This document shows positions 61,622-64,000 of a stretch of 64,000 nucleotides of DNA, piece after piece (within the stretch, counting starts at the first letter, position 1; each line of letters starts with the position of its first letter). The translations under genes and the position numbers were made by a program. Location of the stretch: NCBI GenBank assembly GCA_964511965.1, contig CAZEGF010000023.1, positions 100,725-164,724 on the forward strand, given 5' to 3'. Below the pieces are notes generated by a model. The model saw only the letters and a list, made by a program, of their open reading frames with translations, was not told the origin of the DNA and did no database searches. Origin of the DNA: JAUSNA01 sp964511965. Lineage in GTDB: Bacteria > Patescibacteriota > Microgenomatia > Levybacterales > GWA1-39-11.

Positions 61622-62873
61622 AATATTTGAGATATTGAGACACCCTCTCATATCCGGTTCTTTTCTGTTGATTTCAGGTGGAATTCTAGCAAATCTCTTC
61701 AGTTTTATTTTTAACTTCTTCATGAGCCGTAATTTATTAGTCGAAGATTATGGAACATTTGTAAGTTTGGTTTCTATAATTACACTTCTTTCAATCCCTG
61801 CCGGGGCTTTAGCGCCGACAATTGTTACATTAGCTGGTAATTTTTTTGCAGACGGAAATTTAGGAATGGTAAAAGCATTATATTTAAAAATAATTACTAT
61901 TTTAACGTTAATATCTATCTTTCTATTTATTCTTTTCACTATATTTGCTCCATCAATGGCATCATTTTTTAATATAAAAGAAGCCGTTTTGCTGCCTTTA
62001 ACAGCTGTGGCTATAATGTTTTCTTATATATTTACTATTAATCTTTCATTTTTTCAGGCACGACTTTCTTTTAAACTATTACCATCACTAAGTGTGATCT
62101 CATCATTTACGAAGTTGATATTTGGAGTAATTTTAGTGCTTTTAGGATTTGGATTGGGGGGAGCAGTCGGTTCTTATTTGCTATCCTATATAATTCCAAT
62201 ACTTGTTGGAACATTTTTTTTGAGACACATTTTATTTCATAAATCCGCAAAAAAAACACATATTTCTTTTAAAGAGTTAATTAATTTTGGAATACCCTCG
62301 GCAATAATTATTTTTTGTTTAAATTCATTTATAAATACGGATATACTATTGGTAAAACATTTATTTTCTGAAAGGGATGCAGGATTTTATGCCGGACTTT
62401 CACTTGTTGGGCGTGTTGTATTTTACATAACAGCACCAATAACAACCGTTATGTTTCCTATAATAATTAATAAAGTAAAAAGTAATCTTCCTTATAAAAA
62501 TATTCTTTATGCCTCTATAGCTGTTACTGCTGCAATCTCAATATTTGTCACAGGATTTTACTTTTTGTTTCCAAAATTTACCATACTCTTTTTCCTAAAA
62601 AAAGAGGAATACTTAACAATTGCAGGTGATTTAGGAATGTTTGGAATATTTATAACAATATATTCCCTTGTTTCAGTCCTTGTTTATTACTTTTTGTCAC
62701 TTAAAAAAACTCAAATATTACCAATTTTACTAACGGGTGTAATACTTCAGGCAATATTAATATATTTTTTCCATTCAAGTTTTTCTGTGATTATTCTAAT
62801 TTCTTCAGTAGTTAGTTTTACCGTCCTAATTGGACTTACGCTTTCTTTTAAATTACTTTCTGCTAATAAATAA
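61611..62873 (+). CDS. Polysaccharide flippase (Wzx/PST family)
   Basis: A 420-aa protein with about 12 helices. GGILANLFSFIFNFFMSRNL, then LLVEDYGTFVSLVSIITLLS, fit the MOP flippase N-terminus; SERDAGFYAGLSLVGRVVFY lies mid-protein. It would export a lipid-linked glycan built by the neighbouring GT4/GT2 enzymes. It is the second flippase in the island and only distantly similar to that at 31342, suggesting two different export products. Confidence 0.86.
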   Translation: MKNKIFEILRHPLISGSFLLISGGILANLFSFIFNFFMSRNLLVEDYGTFVSLVSIITLLSIPAGALAPTIVTLAGNFFADGNLGMVKALYLKIITILTLISIFLFILFTIFAPSMASFFNIKEAVLLPLTAVAIMFSYIFTINLSFFQARLSFKLLPSLSVISSFTKLIFGVILVLLGFGLGGAVGSYLLSYIIPILVGTFFLRHILFHKSAKKTHISFKELINFGIPSAIIIFCLNSFINTDILLVKHLFSERDAGFYAGLSLVGRVVFYITAPITTVMFPIIINKVKSNLPYKNILYASIAVTAAISIFVTGFYFLFPKFTILFFLKKEEYLTIAGDLGMFGIFITIYSLVSVLVYYFLSLKKTQILPILLTGVILQAILIYFFHSSFSVIILISSVVSFTVLIGLTLSFKLLSANK

Positions 62874-62928
62874 TTACTTTCCGCATGGAAAATAATATAT
62901 GTTTGGGTTAGAATAGACCGAAGTAATA

Positions 62929-63750
62929 ATGAAAACTAAAGGTCCACAGGTTATCTCCTTAATTATTCCTGCTTACAAACAAGAAAAAACAATTTTCAGA
63001 GATATTACAAATTTAAAAAAAAGCTTGGATGATCTAAAGCAACCATACGAAATAATTGTAGTTATCGATGGAGATTTGGATAAAACTTTTCTGCAGTTAA
63101 AAAAGATTAAGACACGAAAATTGAAAATATATAAATTCGACAGGAACCAAGGGAAAGGTTCAGCAATTAAATTTGGTGTACAAAATGCTAAAGGAGACAT
63201 AATAGGATTTATAGATGCCGGTATGGATATTGACCCAACTGGAATAGCAATGCTAATAAACCATATGCTTTGGTACAATGCGGATATTATTGTGGGCTCT
63301 AAATTACATCCGGTTTCTCAAGTAAATTATCCTACAGAACGAAAAATTCTTTCATGGGGTTATAGAACGTTTACGCGTATTTTGTTTGGATTTAAAGTTA
63401 GAGATACGCAAGTCGGTATAAAATTTTATAGAAGAAGAGTAGCACGTGATGTGTTTCCAAGATTATTAGCTAAAAAATTTGCTTTCGATGTTGAGATTTT
63501 AGCATTATCTTACGCATTAGGTTATACTCGGATTTATGAAGCACCGATAAAGCTTAAATTCCGTGGTGTTAATTCAATAACCTCTAAAAATCTTTGGAAA
63601 ATAATTTTTCTCATGCTTTGGGATACCGCAGCAATATTTTATCGTGTTAGAATAATTAAGTTTTATAAAAGAAGTAATAGAAAAAATTGGAGTAACACTG
63701 TTGCATCATTGAGAAAAAAAAGGAAAAAGAGTAAAAAAATTAATAAATGA
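62929..63750 (+). CDS. GT2 glycosyltransferase, Dpm1-like
   Basis: A 273-aa enzyme with ISLIIPAYKQEKTIFRDI, IIVVIDGDLDKTFLQL, QGKGSAIKFGVQNAKGD and FIDAGMDIDPTGI. RDTQVGIKFYRRRVA matches the polyprenyl-phosphate sugar synthase pattern. The C-terminus is very basic, with runs of Arg and Lys that may bind the membrane. TAGAAT at 62909-62914 is a possible -10 with a leader of about 8 nt. It overlaps the last gene by ATGA. Confidence 0.86.
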   Translation: MKTKGPQVISLIIPAYKQEKTIFRDITNLKKSLDDLKQPYEIIVVIDGDLDKTFLQLKKIKTRKLKIYKFDRNQGKGSAIKFGVQNAKGDIIGFIDAGMDIDPTGIAMLINHMLWYNADIIVGSKLHPVSQVNYPTERKILSWGYRTFTRILFGFKVRDTQVGIKFYRRRVARDVFPRLLAKKFAFDVEILALSYALGYTRIYEAPIKLKFRGVNSITSKNLWKIIFLMLWDTAAIFYRVRIIKFYKRSNRKNWSNTVASLRKKRKKSKKINK

Positions 63751-64000
63751 ATATATTAGTTTTGAATTGGAGGGATCCAAAACATCCATTAGCGGGTGGT
63801 GCTGAAATATCATTACTTCATCACGTACGATATTGGCAGAAAAAGGGTCACACAATTACCTGGTTTGCTTCAGGGTACCCAAACGCTAAAAAAAAGGAAG
63901 TATTTGAAGGAATAAATATTATTAGAGCTGGGAGTCATTATACTGTATCTTTACACTTTTTTTATAATTGGATACGATCAAAATTTAGAGATTCTGACAT
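63747..64000 (+). CDS. GT4 glycosyltransferase, cut by the right window edge
   Basis: The first 84 codons are visible, starting MNILVLNWRDPKHPLAGGAE. The GGAE acceptor loop and HHVRYWQKKGHTITWFASG are typical of the N-terminal Rossmann half of GT4 enzymes. It begins in the stop of the Dpm1-like gene (ATGA). The frame is open to the edge. Confidence 0.85.
   Translation, partial: MNILVLNWRDPKHPLAGGAEISLLHHVRYWQKKGHTITWFASGYPNAKKKEVFEGINIIRAGSHYTVSLHFFYNWIRSKFRDSD

Noticed and set aside
1..64000. CRISPR array, insertion sequence, prophage or rRNA
   Set aside because: No regularly spaced repeats, transposase or integrase motifs, phage genes or rRNA-like segments were seen while reading.

Overview
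The window is AT-rich bacterial DNA with very tight gene packing, many 1-11 bp start/stop overlaps and TGA used as a stop. I see no rRNA, CRISPR array, transposase or prophage gene. Gene content (a small DUF5652-like membrane protein, an eRF1-like protein, an Excalibur protein, a four-helix-bundle protein and a huge set of GT-C membrane glycosyltransferases) suggests a Patescibacteria/CPR bacterium, most likely Microgenomates-like. That placement is inference, not proof.

Region 1 (1-18.4 kb) is a mosaic of short transcription units on both strands. It holds orphan hypotheticals, a Nudix hydrolase, tRNA-Gln(CUG), an S51 peptidase, an Excalibur/membrane pair, Lon protease, a family 1 glycosidase, a PPC/DUF296 protein, a stand-alone GT39 enzyme, a Crp/Fnr regulator, PEP synthase, an eRF1-like protein, a PH-domain membrane protein, a lytic transglycosylase, an MFS transporter, a cupin and tRNA-Glu(CUC).

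Region 2 (18.4 kb to the right edge) is one surface-glycan island of about 45 kb, almost entirely on the + strand. It contains nine GT2 enzymes, three GT4 enzymes (the last cut by the window), eight GT39-type membrane enzymes, three other GT-C-like proteins, four PTPS-related membrane proteins (PF10131 type), three YfhO-type proteins, two flippases and two NAD-dependent epimerases. One minus-strand DUF5652-like gene and one four-helix-bundle gene interrupt it. The likely logic is that Dpm1-like GT2 enzymes charge polyprenyl phosphate with sugars, GT-C enzymes transfer those sugars outside the membrane, cytosolic GT2/GT4 enzymes extend lipid-linked glycans, and flippases export them. The glycan and the acceptors cannot be read from sequence.

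The most striking non-coding signal is promoter geometry. At about 17 gene starts on both strands a -10 hexamer, often the extended form TGnTATAAT, lies exactly 6 or 7 nt before the start codon. This predicts transcripts that begin at the start codon (leaderless mRNA). The rule also corrects several starts and splits the glycan island into separate transcription units. Other unexplained structure includes a duplicated 5' piece of tRNA-Gln folded into a hairpin, palindromes over the lon, ppsA, eRF1-like and tRNA-Glu promoters, and a GC-rich perfect hairpin inside a coding sequence.
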